A stretch of 64,000 bases of DNA, taken from contig OX030957.1 of assembly GCA_943735955.1 (NCBI GenBank), positions 6,818,757 to 6,882,756 of the forward strand, read 5' to 3'. Position numbers and translations under genes: made by a program. Source of the stretch: Piscicola geometra (lineage: Eukaryota > Annelida > Clitellata > Hirudinida > Piscicolidae). This document shows, piece by piece, positions 43,318-56,400 of the stretch. Under the pieces are notes generated by a model. The model was not told where the DNA came from. It saw only the letters and a program-made list of their open reading frames with translations, and made no database searches. Each line of letters opens with the position of its first letter. Positions within the stretch are counted from its first letter, which is position 1.

Positions 43318-46300
43318 CAGAAAAACAGTAAATTTAAGTTGAACAAAATAACGAAAATAGAATTTTTATATTTTAAATTTAACTTATAATCTTCTGTTTC
43401 GAGAAAATAATTTAAAGTGCTAGAAAGTTAACTTTTGAATCGACTGGTTGCTGAAAACAAATAGTGGTGTATCGAACCCAGAAACCTGTTAAGAGTAATT
43501 AATATTTTTTTAAATTCCACAAATAACTCTATTGAAAAAAATATTTAATAATTTAATTGAACACAAAAAAATATATCTTAAAAAATTATCAAAAAATTTA
43601 GGAAATTTTTTTAATATTCTAAATCTCATTGAAACATTTCACAAACTTTTTTCAAGCTTCAAATAATCTATAAATATATTTTTAAAACTTCATAAACCAA
43701 CAAAAAATCAATCTAGTTATCTCCTTAATTGATTCAAGTGATGAACAAGCTCAGAAGCAATGCATCACATAGCAATTAAGCTCTTCAGCACTTGCAAATC
43801 AGGCAATAATGGCACTATGAGATAAAATCGCAGTTATCTCGATGCAAATTAATTGTGCGACTATCCTCATCCCTGTCTTATCTTCACATTAATACTTCAA
43901 GGCGTCTCTATCAGTCTCTTCATCAATTTTTCCATCTACCACTAGCATCATCACCAGCCCACAAATCATTATTTTCTTTTTTTTTAAAGCATTCTCAGTC
44001 TTCAATTGTCGATACAAGTTAGATTTTCGTTTATCTTTTCACTTTCCCTCTTCTCCATCTCCTACCACTTTCTTCTTTCCTTCTCCGCCCACTCCCACTC
44101 CCTCCTTCCCCTCCCACTTTTCCTCCCCCCCCCCCTTTTCTTTCCCTCCTTCTTCCTCTCCCTCTTCTCTTCTCTCCCCCCTTCTTCCTTTCCCACACGA
44201 CACCACACAGCCACATAAAGAAGCGAAGCACCACGACACACAATCCCATGCACACAAATCGCAAGCAATGCACCAGGACACTAACTCGCATGATAACTTG
44301 ACAGGAGCGGGATTAAGGCGCAATCTCGCCTGCCATCTCACGCTTTTCCCGCTTAAAGTGCCTCGAGATGCGGGCGAGATAGCATCTCGTGGTTACGATG
44401 CTTCGATTCGTCGTTCGATACGCGCCATAACCGACTTGCGTGCCTGATTTGCCGCCATTTGCATTCAAAAGTTGAAGCTTTCAAGGTTTTTGAGATCGCC
44501 CCTTGCAGGAATTGAACACCATCCCCTCTTGCTTCCACCCCTCAACTTCACACAAACCTATAGATAGCTCCAGTTGGTTGAGAGATATTTGCATGGAAAG
44601 GTGAAGGGCAAAGGTCAAAAGGGAGTTCTGGCTTGGCGGGTGATTTGTTTTGAAGGTCTTTCTACCACAACTGCATCACTTTGTCACGCTCGATTCAATC
44701 GTCATTCTCTATTATTCTCTCCAATACTTTTTTCAATTACTTTTTGACTTTTCTAATCAATTTCTCATTTTTTCCGTTTTTGATTATTCTTTCAGTATTA
44801 TACTTTTATTTTGTTTATTATTATTATTGTTGAAAAAAATTTTTTTACAACCCTATTAGAGGTTTTTGTTCAAGATCCCCTCGATACGACATACACTCGA
44901 GTATTCATTCCTTGTTTGGAGATGCAGCTGATAAGACAAAAAGTTTCTAAAAATGAAATAAATCAACGTTAAGAATTAAAGTTTACTCGAGAATTATTAG
45001 ATAAAAATGAGTTCTCAAAACACGAGTTTTTGTGTGTGACTAAATTAGTAAAATTATAAAAAAATGATCGTTTAAAATATTTAGTGAAAAAAAATTATAC
45101 GACTATTAATAGCAATAATCAAAATATATTTAGGATGATAATGATATTAATAATAATAATAACAATAAAAATGATTGTATTGATAATAATAAAGGATGGG
45201 TGGATCAATGGTGATGGATAGACAAGAGAGTGATTTCCTTGATTATACAAACGATACAATCAATGCTAGTTCTAGGAATTTTTAAATGGTAATAAATAAA
45301 ATAGAATAAAAAATTAAGAAAATTACATATTTATTTATAGCATCAACATCCGTGTAACTACCACAAGAAAATAATCATCATCATCATCAATACAACATCA
45401 GCGACAAATTCATCATCACAACAACCTCAAATAAAACATCATCATTATCACTACAACAACCACAAAATCATCATCATCATTACCACAACAGCATGATCAC
45501 TACAACAACGACAGCAACATCATCATCATCATCATCAACAGCAATGACAACACTTGCGACGGGTGGAGGAGGGAGTGTTGTAGAATGACAGCGCTTTTAG
45601 TAACCATGGCAACACACGTGACAAATAAATGGAGACATGATAGTGATACTGACAATAATGATGAAGCTGGATGTAATGAAGGTAGAGGATGATGAGGATG
45701 CTGAAGATTGCAATGAATGTTATCAATCAAAGGCTTTATTAACGTCTATAAGACAACATAAATGACTCTTTGGGAGGATTGCAGAGAAGTCTCAATTGTT
45801 CCCCTGCATGGCTGCATTTGTGTGGAGAGGGTTGTGGAAGAAGTGAGAACGGGAAAGCTTTTCAAATATTTTGAAATTAGTGAAAATAAATTTGTTTGAA
45901 AGTATTTTAAGTATTTCTTTGGAATGAAACCAGTTAAGACGAAGATGCACAACATTAAAAAAAAAGTTTTAGCAGAAACAAAATACAACAAAAGAGCAGC
46001 AATAAGAAGAAGAAGAAGTAGAAGAAGAGGAAGAAGAAAAAGAAGAAGAGCAAGAAGAAGAGGAAGAAGAAGAAGAAGAGGAAGAAGAAGAGAAGCAGCA
46101 ATTACAAGGCAGCAGTAACAAACGACTGCGGTGCTGAGGTGCTCATGGCGACATTATTTGTTGCTTCTTATCTGATGGGCTAATGCATCGGTGATGTAGG
46201 AGTGGGTGTCTGTTCATGGAGTTCTAGATGCAGCCTCTTGGTTGCTTCTAGTATCCATGGTCTGTTGCTTGTGAAGGAGTTAATTTATTTTACAGAAATT

Positions 46301-48545
46301 TTTGCTTTTAAATATAATTGTTAATTTAAATTTTAAAATTAAAATTTTTAATTAAGAATTTTTTTTGTTTTAATCTGGTCATGATGGAGGAAACGGGGAA
46401 TTGCAGAAGGATTTGTCGTTGCGATGGCCAATCATTCGCACCACCACCATCACTTTTCCATCAGTTCATGGGTCGACAATTAATCGAATACAATCATTAA
46501 ATTAGTTTGAAGGTATTAATTATTAAATAATTCATAATTAATTGAAAAAATCTTCAACGAAAATTGTTGATGATTGGTTCAGTCCTGATCAATCAATGAT
46601 GTTTCCTACTTGAGAGCCTCTATAAAACCGAAATATGTTATTCAAGCCAATAAAACACAAGTTCGGGTTTCATTTTGAGTAGTTTTAAATACAACTTTTT
46701 CAGAACTCGCTATTTAAGATACTTTTCAAGAGTTTAATAATTTTAAAAAATTGAATTTTTATTCCTTTAAAACAATTAGCATAGAGTTATAATTTGAAAT
46801 ATCAAACAATAAATAATATAATTGTTTTCTTATCACGGCTCCAGCAATCGTGTCAAAGCACAGCTTGGCAATCTTTACAACGTCAATAAATACGATTAAG
46901 TCGCCATTAACACTTAGCTATCTCTTGAGCGTAACAAGTAAATAACATTAATAAATATTATGAATAATTAACAGATGAAGAACCAATGATAAAACAATAA
47001 ACCGCCGTAAATATTGATGATAAGAGTAAGCAAAAAAGCAAAAAACACGAATTAAAAAATGGGAACTTCGATAAAGAGACATTCGTGAATGCTCAGAAAC
47101 TTGAATTTGAATCAATCTGTGGACTGACTGATTGCCTGGATGTTTCTAGAGGAAGGGCAAGGGGAGGGGTGGAGAGCGTTACAGAGGATGGAACGAAAGA
47201 CAGTCTCCAGGAGTATCTGTAGAACAACTTGTGTAGCTCAAAACTATTATTTAAAAGTTGTTTTTACAATTGTAAATTAAAGGATTTTGAAGATGTATTT
47301 AATTGAAGAGGTTATAATTTCTCCCACTCAGTTAGGTGGCGGTCAACGAAGCACTGTTGATTGCTCGAATGACTGAATCGCATGTGAACACTTGAAGTTG
47401 CCGTAATTACACCGTATAAAATAACAACAGTGGAGGTGTCAAGAGCTGCCATCTCACAAACAGAATGAAGCGCTACATGAGGAGGCCAAGTGTCAGTCCT
47501 TTATGGCCCTCGAAGATCAAAGAAGCCGCCATGGGAAGGAGTTTGCCACCTTCCGAAGGTTGTCTTGTCGTTTGTTAATTACCTTCTAAATATAAACTCA
47601 ATTAATTGTGTTTCTATTACAGTTTAACTTGTTTGAAGCATTAAATAATTAAATTATTATTCCAATAACTTTAGTTTTTATAACTTTTTAGAAATAATTT
47701 CGCGTCGGGAAGTTTAGACGTTGGTCGTAAAAGGGAAGAAAACCAGATTGCTCACTTTTTGAAAACGCCCACAATGCTGCTATAATATTCATCGTCGTGA
47801 TCATCGTCGTCGCTTTACTTGTTTAATCAAACATAATTCATCAAAAGTTAAATTTTATTTAATGATTTTACTTTTAAGTTAGCTTTGGAGTGCATAAACG
47901 GTCAACTAACTTCCGTATTATTCTACTTCCATTAATCAGTATCAGTAATGTTACCCACATGAATAATTGTTGTAGATTTCGATTCCATTATTTTGACCCT
48001 AAAGAATGAATTTAATTTTTATATTTCTAAAATAATAAAGTAGAAAGTTGCTTTTCAAAAAGCAGAGACATCATCTCACGCACCAAGAGATAATTTCTGT
48101 CAGACGAAAACTTCGAAGGGCGACTTTTCATGGGGGGGGAGGGAACATGCATCTCATGGATGAATGAAGAAAGCGAAAATAAATAATTTATATATTGAGA
48201 AATAAAAATAAATTAGAAATGTTAAATGTGTATGGGGGCTTTGTTATGAGTGAATAGGATTCATTTTTAGTTTGATGGCTCAACCATTTTCAGAATAGGA
48301 TAAAAAAAATTTAAGAATCAAATGCGTGCTCAAGCAGCAACAGAAGTAGCGGCACATTAGGCCAGGCATGGAGGCATGTAGCTAGGGTTGCTCAGGGAAT
48401 TGTCGAGTTGATCGTTACAAAGAATAAAAAGTTGTAATTGCTGAGAAGAGGAAGAAAATAAGCATTAAGTAGTGAAGAGACTCCACCATGACACCTCTCC
48501 CAAGCACTCCATGTCACAACACTGACACAAGTCATGAATACTCAG
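43318..48545. promoter_or_regulatory. 5.2-kb non-coding region between the RhoGAP gene and eve
   Basis: No exon is supported. Much is AT-rich; simple repeats are at 45370-45540 (ATC/AAC) and 45990-46090 (GAAGAA). Islands of balanced composition stand out at about 44280-44560, 46140-46280 and 47330-47580. Upstream of a pair-rule type homeobox gene these are natural enhancer candidates; that is inference from position and composition. Confidence 0.4.
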
Positions 48546-48600
48546 CCCTGATTGGCTGAAGGGCATTGTCAGTTCAGCAAATACTCCTCTCCTATTGGTC
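48546..48600 (+). promoter_or_regulatory. Two inverted CCAAT boxes upstream of eve
   Basis: CTGATTGGCTG (48549-48559 region), the reverse of the ideal NF-Y site CAGCCAATCAG, and TATTGGTCC about 40 bp further on. They lie about 190-230 bp before the TATA box. Confidence 0.45.
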
Positions 48601-48778
48601 CAATTCGCATTGCATCATTCGATTTTGACACGATAAAATGCGAGGAATTACGATATAGATGATCATCAATTATACGCGTGTATATGTCTGTATGTATATG
48701 TATTTGTATGTATGTGTGTGTTTGTGTATGTGCACGTTAGTTTATGTATGTGTTTATGGAGTTATGCATGTGAGTACG

Positions 48779-48786
48779 TATAAAAG
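48779..48786 (+). promoter_or_regulatory. TATA box of eve
   Basis: TATAAAAG followed by GGCAGC, 102 bp before the eve ATG. It predicts a start site near 48810 and a 5' UTR of about 75-80 bases. Confidence 0.6.
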
Positions 48787-48887
48787 GGCAGCTATGGACT
48801 TCCAACTAACTTCCTTAAACCGTTTCAACTCCTGCATCTTCCATCAAAGACAAAATAAATTTTAAAAAAAACCAAGAAGCACCTTTC

Positions 48888-51309
48888 ATGATGCAAGGAG
48901 ACGTGGTGGCAACTGCAGCAACAAAAACACCATCTGAAAAAACCGAGAAAAAGGCCACTCTGATCCACCGACCCTTCGAAGACGGTCCTGTGTACCTGGA
49001 GCAGGCGAGGGAGGACAAGCAGCTGTCGTTGGAGTTACACACAGGCACCAAGAGGCAACGAGACGTCAGCGGAAGAGGGCCTGGTAGGTCCCGTAAGAGG
49101 TTGACGCAGAAGAAGGCACCATTCACTTCATCTCTACTGGCTCATTGTGATGATGATGCTGATGAAGGAAATAAAGATGATGATGAAGATAATGATGATG
49201 ATGATGAATCAAGCAATGATAATGATGCGAATGATGATGAAGAAAGTGAAGTATACGTCGGTGATGAGAAGAATTCAAATAAAAAATCAGTTGTCGAACA
49301 AGATGATGGAAAGGATGATGAATTTGAACTGATGAATGGAAAGTCCAATGGAGGAATGAACAAAAAACTGAAAGCAGCGAAATTGAATGGAGGAAGGGAA
49401 CGTGGGAATGCATTTGTGATTGGCTGCAATGTGGAAGTTGCTAACAATGAAGAAACACAAGAAAAATATGAAAAGGATGCAACTGGCTCAAAAAGGTCCA
49501 AAAAGATTGCTTTTCTCCAAAATAACAGCAATAATAATAACAAAAACAACAATGACAACATCGACATTGAAAAGAATGATAACAACGACAACAAAAACAA
49601 CAACAAAAATATAACTTTTCCCAACACCAAAACAAGCCTTCAAGACAACAACACTCGCAAGCCTCACGACCAAAACCCTATCAGAGGCCGCCCAGATGGA
49701 GACAAAACCACACCACTTGCCACAACCAAACCTCAAGTTGCCAAACAAGCCACAAACAGCCCAACAACTGACTCCCTAACAAACCATGCTCTAAACAGTA
49801 GTCATAAAAGCAGCAATCAACTAACCCACCTACTCAACCATTCTCAGAACAATACACACGTTTCTTCACACATCAACAACACACACAGTAGCACACTTAT
49901 ACCTACTAACACACACAACAACACACACAGCAACACACACAGCAGCACACACACATACACGTACGAAGACAACCAGATGAGAAGGTACAGGACAGCATTC
50001 AGCAGAGAACAGTTGGTGAAATTGGAGAAGGAATTCTTGAAGGAGAATTATGTCTCAAGGCCACGCAGGTGTGAGTTGGCAGCCCTGCTGGATCTGCCCG
50101 AGTGCACCATCAAGGTTGGGGTGGGGAGGGATTGGTGAACAGAATGGGGCTTCAGAAAGGGTATTGAAGGGGATGGGCAGGGTTGGTGGCATAGAAGTTT
50201 GCATATTAGAAGTGGTTTGTGGTGTTCGATAAATAAAAAGAGGTTTTGTAGTGTGGTATTAAAAATGTATTTTAAACTTATTTTCACTTCCAGAAACAAA
50301 GAAAAAAATCGTTACGATAAAAATTCCAACAACTAGCACATCAAACACCCTCCCCAGGTGTGGTTCCAGAACAGACGAATGAAGGACAAACGACAACGAA
50401 TCTCAATGGCTGCATGGAGTTATGGAGCCTACCCGCACCACTCTCCATCCTTCCTCGCTCCCCACAGAATCCCCTTTTTCGACTACGTCATCCGACCCTC
50501 CCCACCCCCTGAACAACTCTTGCCCTTCTACTCCAGACTCCCTCCCTTGCCCAGTTCTCCCCTCTTTTGTCCGACTCCTCAGATCAGTGCTCTGAGCAGA
50601 CTGTACACGCAGATGATGGGTGGAGGGGGAGTGGTGAAGACGGGTGAGAACGAAGTCGATAAAAAGAATAGTGAGAGTTTCAAAAGTGAGAGTGGTGAGA
50701 AGAGTAGAATGAGGATGAGAGGCGGGAAAAATGAAGATGCCCTTCAGGTGGACTCGCCTTCAGACCTCCTTCTCAGAAACAAACTTCTGCCGCTGCATCT
50801 CTCCAAGATTTACTCGCAAAACTTTGCTCAACAGTTTCCGCACCTTTTAAGTTGTTTTCCTACAACAACAACAAATGACGACAACCTCGCAATGCACAAA
50901 CAACACCAACAACAACTCAACAACATCAAGAACAAATTAGGCATTTTTAGAAGTCCACTCAACAACAACACAAACAACAAACAACCTTCTCTACACCTTA
51001 ACAGTGATCTTTTTCACGACTATCATCAACAACAACTAATACTCCACCAACAACAGCATCTACTACATCATCATCATCATCATCATCAACAACAACAACA
51101 ACACTTGAAATCTCCTCCCAACATCAAACCTCTCCTTTCCATGAAACTTTCTCCTCCATCACTCTCCCACTTATCTGGATCATCATCATCGTCGTCTTCA
51201 TCATCTTCTTCATCATCTTCTTCAACTTGGGAGCCATCAGACTGCCAGCATTTGTATGGTTCAGTTATTCCCTCTAGCACCGCCAACAACTATAACAACC
51301 ACAGCAACC

Positions 51310-51384
<75 letters not shown>

Positions 51385-51539
51385 GTAACTACAACAACAA
51401 CAACCACAGCAATCACAACAACAACCACCACAGCAACAACATCAACTCAATCAATTCCACAAACAGCAGCAGCAGCAGTGGCAGCGGCATCCACGATACT
51501 TCATTCTCTGGCCAAGGTGTGAAGAACACGACCAAGTAA
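48888..51539 (+). CDS. eve: Even-skipped/Evx homeobox transcription factor
   Basis: Two exons, 48888-50114 and 50358-51539, phase 0, give 802 aa. The homeodomain begins at about residue 364: [39 protein letters not shown], then CTIK at the exon end and [18 protein letters not shown] in exon 2. [13 protein letters not shown] and [11 protein letters not shown] are hallmarks of the Eve class. The intron splits the homeobox between homeodomain positions 46 and 47. Eve proteins are nuclear repressors acting in segmentation and neuronal fate. The protein is about twice the size of fly Eve because of acidic, Asn-, His-, Gln- and Ser-runs, including a 20-plus Asn run near 51310-51390. No LFKPY-like Groucho motif is seen at the end. 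A second Met follows directly at 48891. Confidence 0.96.
51300..51500 (+). repeat. CAA/AAC trinucleotide expansion in eve exon 2
   Basis: A long pure AAC run coding for Asn, followed by AAC/CAC/AGC codons. It sits after the poly-Ser run at 51180-51225. Confidence 0.95.
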
Positions 51540-52782
51540 CCAGCCGAGAACTGATCAATAATAGTAAAGAACTTTCAAAGAACTTTCTTGAACTCTTTAG
51601 ATGATTTATTCGATTAATATATTTCATGATTTCTTTTAACACTTTCGCTAGAGGTAGGCCGTTTCACTTTATGTAGTCTGCAACAAATTTCTTTTTGAAA
51701 GTATCTATTTAGAAAATTAAAAATAATTTGTTAAACATTAAATCAATTGTAGACATACTTTATGGGAAAAACAAAAATTGTCAGCAACTCTTTGACTTGT
51801 TTCTCTACTAAATTCTATTGTGAACTGTTTTTCTGAAAGTTCAAAAAGAACTCTCCGTGACCGCTTCAACAGCACAGGCTTACTTCGGTTATTGAGGGTT
51901 CCCTCTAGCGACTTAAACTCTAAATATTAAATTGAGAGCTCAAAGCAGTATAGTGCTTTGAGACTGGAGAAGGGGAAAACAAAAATGTTGGCTTCAAAAT
52001 ATTTTTCAAGATTTTTCAACACTTCCATATGAGTATTTAAAAAAGCATTTTGATTTTGAACGACTAAAGAATACTTTCACGATTACTTGTCAGTGTGCAT
52101 CGCTTCCAAGAGATATGTTTATTTTTAGACAGTATGTGGAGCTTTTGAAACAATAAACAATTTAAGTAATTACAATTTCAAATTACAAAATTAATTGGCG
52201 AGTTTTTCTTTCATAACGCAAAATTAAACATTGTTTATCACACAGCAGATGAGAACAAAGTGAAACAAAATAAGGTAATTAAAAAAGTGTAAAAAAAGTA
52301 TTTTTTTGAAAGTGAGTAAGCAAAACTGAAATGAATAAATGAGATAAATGCGTTTTTTGTAAGTCGTAAGCGAAGTGTTGGTTTGGAGCTCGAACAAAAA
52401 AACAAAGACGTGTGTACAGTGCTTAATTTACACAACAAAACTGCAATCAAAAACAAAACAAAAATAAAAGTGAAACTTGGCAGGAAGTGAAATACTAAAA
52501 GAGCAAAGTAACTTGAAAAAAACTCAAATGACTTTGAAAAAACCACTATAATGAAATTTCAAAACGAAAACAACGACACAGTTAACAACAACTTTCCTAC
52601 TACTTCAACTCAACTTCGATAATACTGTGTCAAAGCCACCTTGCAGCCACAAAAAGTCCAGCAACAACACTCTTTTCTTCAAGGCATCTTATCCACCACA
52701 CCACAACCACACCACCAACAACCAAAACAGCACTATCTCTTTCAAAGCCACCAAATCCACACCACAACAACACCGACAACCA
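51540..52782. other. Convergent intergenic region between eve and the zinc-finger gene
   Basis: 1.24 kb, AT-rich. AATAAA at about 52152-52157 could end the eve transcript. No ORF is supported. Confidence 0.5.
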
Positions 52783-53359
52783 CTACACGGGGGTAGTCGG
52801 ATGTCGATCCTTGCAGTGCTGGGCCAGATTCATCGGTGAGACGAAGCCTTCGGAACACTGCAAACACTCGTTTCGTGACTTGAGAACGTGGATCTGACTC
52901 TTTGTGTGTCTGTTTAAGTCCGACTGGGTCACTCCTGGAGTGAGGTGGTGGTGTTGTACAGTTTGGAGTGAAGTGGAGTGATGGAGTTTAGAGTTTGAAG
53001 CGAGGGGTGTGGTTTTTGGTGTGGTTTTTGGTGTGGTTTTTGGTGTGGTTTTTGGTGTGGTTTTTGGTGTGGTTTTTGGTGTGGTTTTTGGTGTGGTATA
53101 AGGTTGGTTCTTGAGCGGCAGAGTGAAAAGATAATTTGTGTGAAAGGAGAACAATTATTTGGTTTGGTGGCTAGTTGAGCCTAAAGTCATATAATTAATA
53201 AAAACACAATTAGTATTAACAAAAGGTTAATAAAGTCATTGAATTGATAAAAACACAATTAGTAATAAAAAAAGGTGTAACAAACTTCAACCAAACTAAC
53301 CTTTGTAGTTGCACAGATGGCAGACATATTGTCGAATTCCTGATGATGATGATGATGAA

Positions 53360-53413
<54 letters not shown>

Positions 53414-56400
53414 GATGTTGAAGATAGTACCAAGAAGAAAAAAATTACTTGAAAAAAATATACTTAAAATTAAATTATAACAATGAGAAGAAATATAATA
53501 ATTATTATATTACTGATAATAATTTAATATTCATTGAATTATTGAATGATACCAGCCTAATGAAAGATTCGGCAACTTATTTATCTGTATTTCCTATTTT
53601 CAGATGCTATATTTTATATTCATATTTCTTGATATTAAATAAATATGTAAAAAAAGTAAATAATCATTCAGTAATTGATTATCTAATTTTAAATATAATT
53701 CCAGAAATATAGTAATTGAATTACTAGCACAACTAACTAATGAAGTAACTAAGAGACTAATTAATTAATTAAATTAATTAAACTAATTAATTAGCGACCT
53801 TGGTGCCTCATCATGTGAACCTTCAACTGACTGTTCGTCCTAGCGTAGTAGCTGCAGAACTTGCACTTGAAGGGTCGGATGTCTGAGTGGATGGATGCAT
53901 GAATGGATGAAGGGATGGATGGATGGATGAATGGATGGGTGGATGGATGCATGGATGCATGGATGGGTGGGTGGATGGGTATGTAGATGGGTGGATGGAG
54001 GGATGCATGGATGCATGATGGGATGGGTGGATGGATGAGTTTGTTAATTTTTGAGTGATTGGATGGATGGGTGAGTAAATGGTTAGATGTATAGATAAAC
54101 AAGCAGGTGAGTGGGTGAATGTAGAGTACAAGAGTGAGAAAGTAATCAGTTTGTAAATGAAATCCAAAACGAATCATTAGATCCAAGTACGCTAAATCAC
54201 AAAAATCAAATTTAAAAAAATACTTTTACTAATCTTTAAAAAATTAAAAAAGTATCGTATCAATTGCAAAGTGCATTTCTGAGTTTAGAGCCATCACCCG
54301 CTGGTACTAACAATTCACTCTCCTAAGCACCCTCTTGCATCAAGATAAGGCGCTCAAACTCCGAGAGGATTATGTAACTTGATACTTCGAGTTACCTCAA
54401 GTTAGCCCCCTTCTGAAGGCTCACAAAGGATCGCACAAGCGGTCTTTGGATCGTTGTGCATTCAAAATGTGAAATATTAAAGAAGTTTTAGATTAGTATA
54501 TTCATGTTTAGATGTATAATAAAGTAAGATATACACAAGGAAATAAAAAGCATTTCTAAAATTCCACAAAAAGACATTGAGTTTGCAGAGCAATGAATTA
54601 ACTGCGAGGAATCGTGAGCAGCAACAACACATCATCACACCACACCACACCACACCAACACCACCACACAAACACACACCAACACACCACACCAACACCA
54701 CCACACCAACACCACCACACAAACACACACCAACACACCAGCACGCCACACCACACACAACACCACACACCACACCAACACACCACACCAACACCACCAC
54801 ACAAACACCACCACACAAACACACACCAACACACCACACCAACACCACACACAACACCACACACAACACCACACACAACACCACACACAACGCCACACAC
54901 CACACCAACACCACACACAACACCACACACAACACCACACACAACACCACACACAACACCACACACAACACCACACACAACACCACACACAACACCACAC
55001 ACCACACCACACACCACACCACACACCACACCAACACCACCACACAAACACACACCAACACCACACCCCACACAACACCACACACAACACCACACACAAC
55101 CCCACACACAACCCCACACACCACACCACACACAACACCACACACCACACAACACACAACGCCACACACGTAGGAGGCATTATTGCAAGCGTACCAGGGC
55201 GAGCCTGCCTCGATTGTGTGCGCTCTCGGCACACATGTGTGAAAGCTACTCGTCATTGTATCTTATCAGCGCAGTCGGTATGAGGTGGCATGTGAAAGTG
55301 TAGGCAGGCATGATAATGATGGCGAAGGAATGAAAGAGGTGGAAGGTGGTGTGAATGAGGGATAGGAACAAAGAGTGGCGTTTCTGGGAACGCTAATTAG
55401 CGAGGAGAGAGTGAAAGAATGAATGATGATAATAAGGAGAATAGTAAGATTGCAGGAATTATGCTCTGGGAGAGGGGAACCATTAAAAAAGATTGAACGC
55501 TTTAATGAATGATTTTCTGGGAAGGCAACAAAAGATCTTTATATTTATCAAAATTATAAATAAATTAATCAAGTTTTTTTTACTTTTTTTTTAGTTCAAT
55601 GTTATTGGCGTTTCTAGCTTGTTCTGATTACTTTCCCGACTTTTTATGAATCTTTTCTTATCATTCGCTTCTTCGGTGCACTAAAAAGAGCAAAAAAACA
55701 AAAATAAAAAAGTTTAAAAATAAAACTCATTCTGATAAGAAAAGGAATACATCAACACTGAAAGCGGCAAAAAAGCAAAAAGCTTTAAAAAGTAAAAAAA
55801 TAGCTGATTTTCTTGAAATCTGTTTATAAAAGATTATCTAAAGTGGAGATGTCTTTCACTTAATTAGAACAAATCTCGATAGTCTTCTTCCCAGCACTGC
55901 AACAAAGCCTCAGACACCCTGGTCTAACAAAGTTTCGGGTACCTGGTTCAAAAAAATTCTGGGTACTCGGGTGCTTGTTGTCTTCCCTAATTAGAAGTAA
56001 TCCTTTGAGCCTTATTTCCAACACTGCTTTGTGATCTATAAAGAATAATTTATTAGAATTAAATATTGAATTCGGTAAAAATGATTTTAATAACAATCGA
56101 TAAAAATCATAAAAAAATAATTTTCATAAAAATGCAACAATTAAAAGTTTTTGAAGTTTTGGAAGAGTGTTCTTTTGTGGCATCGAGTGTGGGTATACGT
56201 TACAAGAAGCTTTTAACCTCGGCTATACGGCAGTGCACAGGTCTGTGTCTTCATGAAGAGGCTCAAGAGGTGAACTTTAGTTAAACTTTAGTTTGAATTG
56301 TAAAAAATTTTACATTTATAATATGCAAACTTCATGAAACCTATACAGTTTTGAGAATTTTTAAAAATAGACTAACAGTTTTGCCGAAAAGTGTAATTTT

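Noticed and set aside
44006..44341. Lys/Arg/Gly or Ser/Leu/Phe ORFs near 44.0-44.3 kb
   Set aside because: They come from a CTTCC-rich pyrimidine tract and have no splice or homology support.
45924..46118. Arg-rich 64-residue ORF
   Set aside because: Translation of a GAAGAA repeat; no conserved sequence around it.
43290..51539. Possible Hox cluster next to eve
   Set aside because: No other homeobox is found in the window; only the eve homeobox at about 49977-50407 is present.
54477..55303. Several ORFs of 190-260 residues on both strands (Thr/His or Val/Cys)
   Set aside because: All frames are open because the ACACCAC repeat lacks stops; this is a repeat artefact in an intron.
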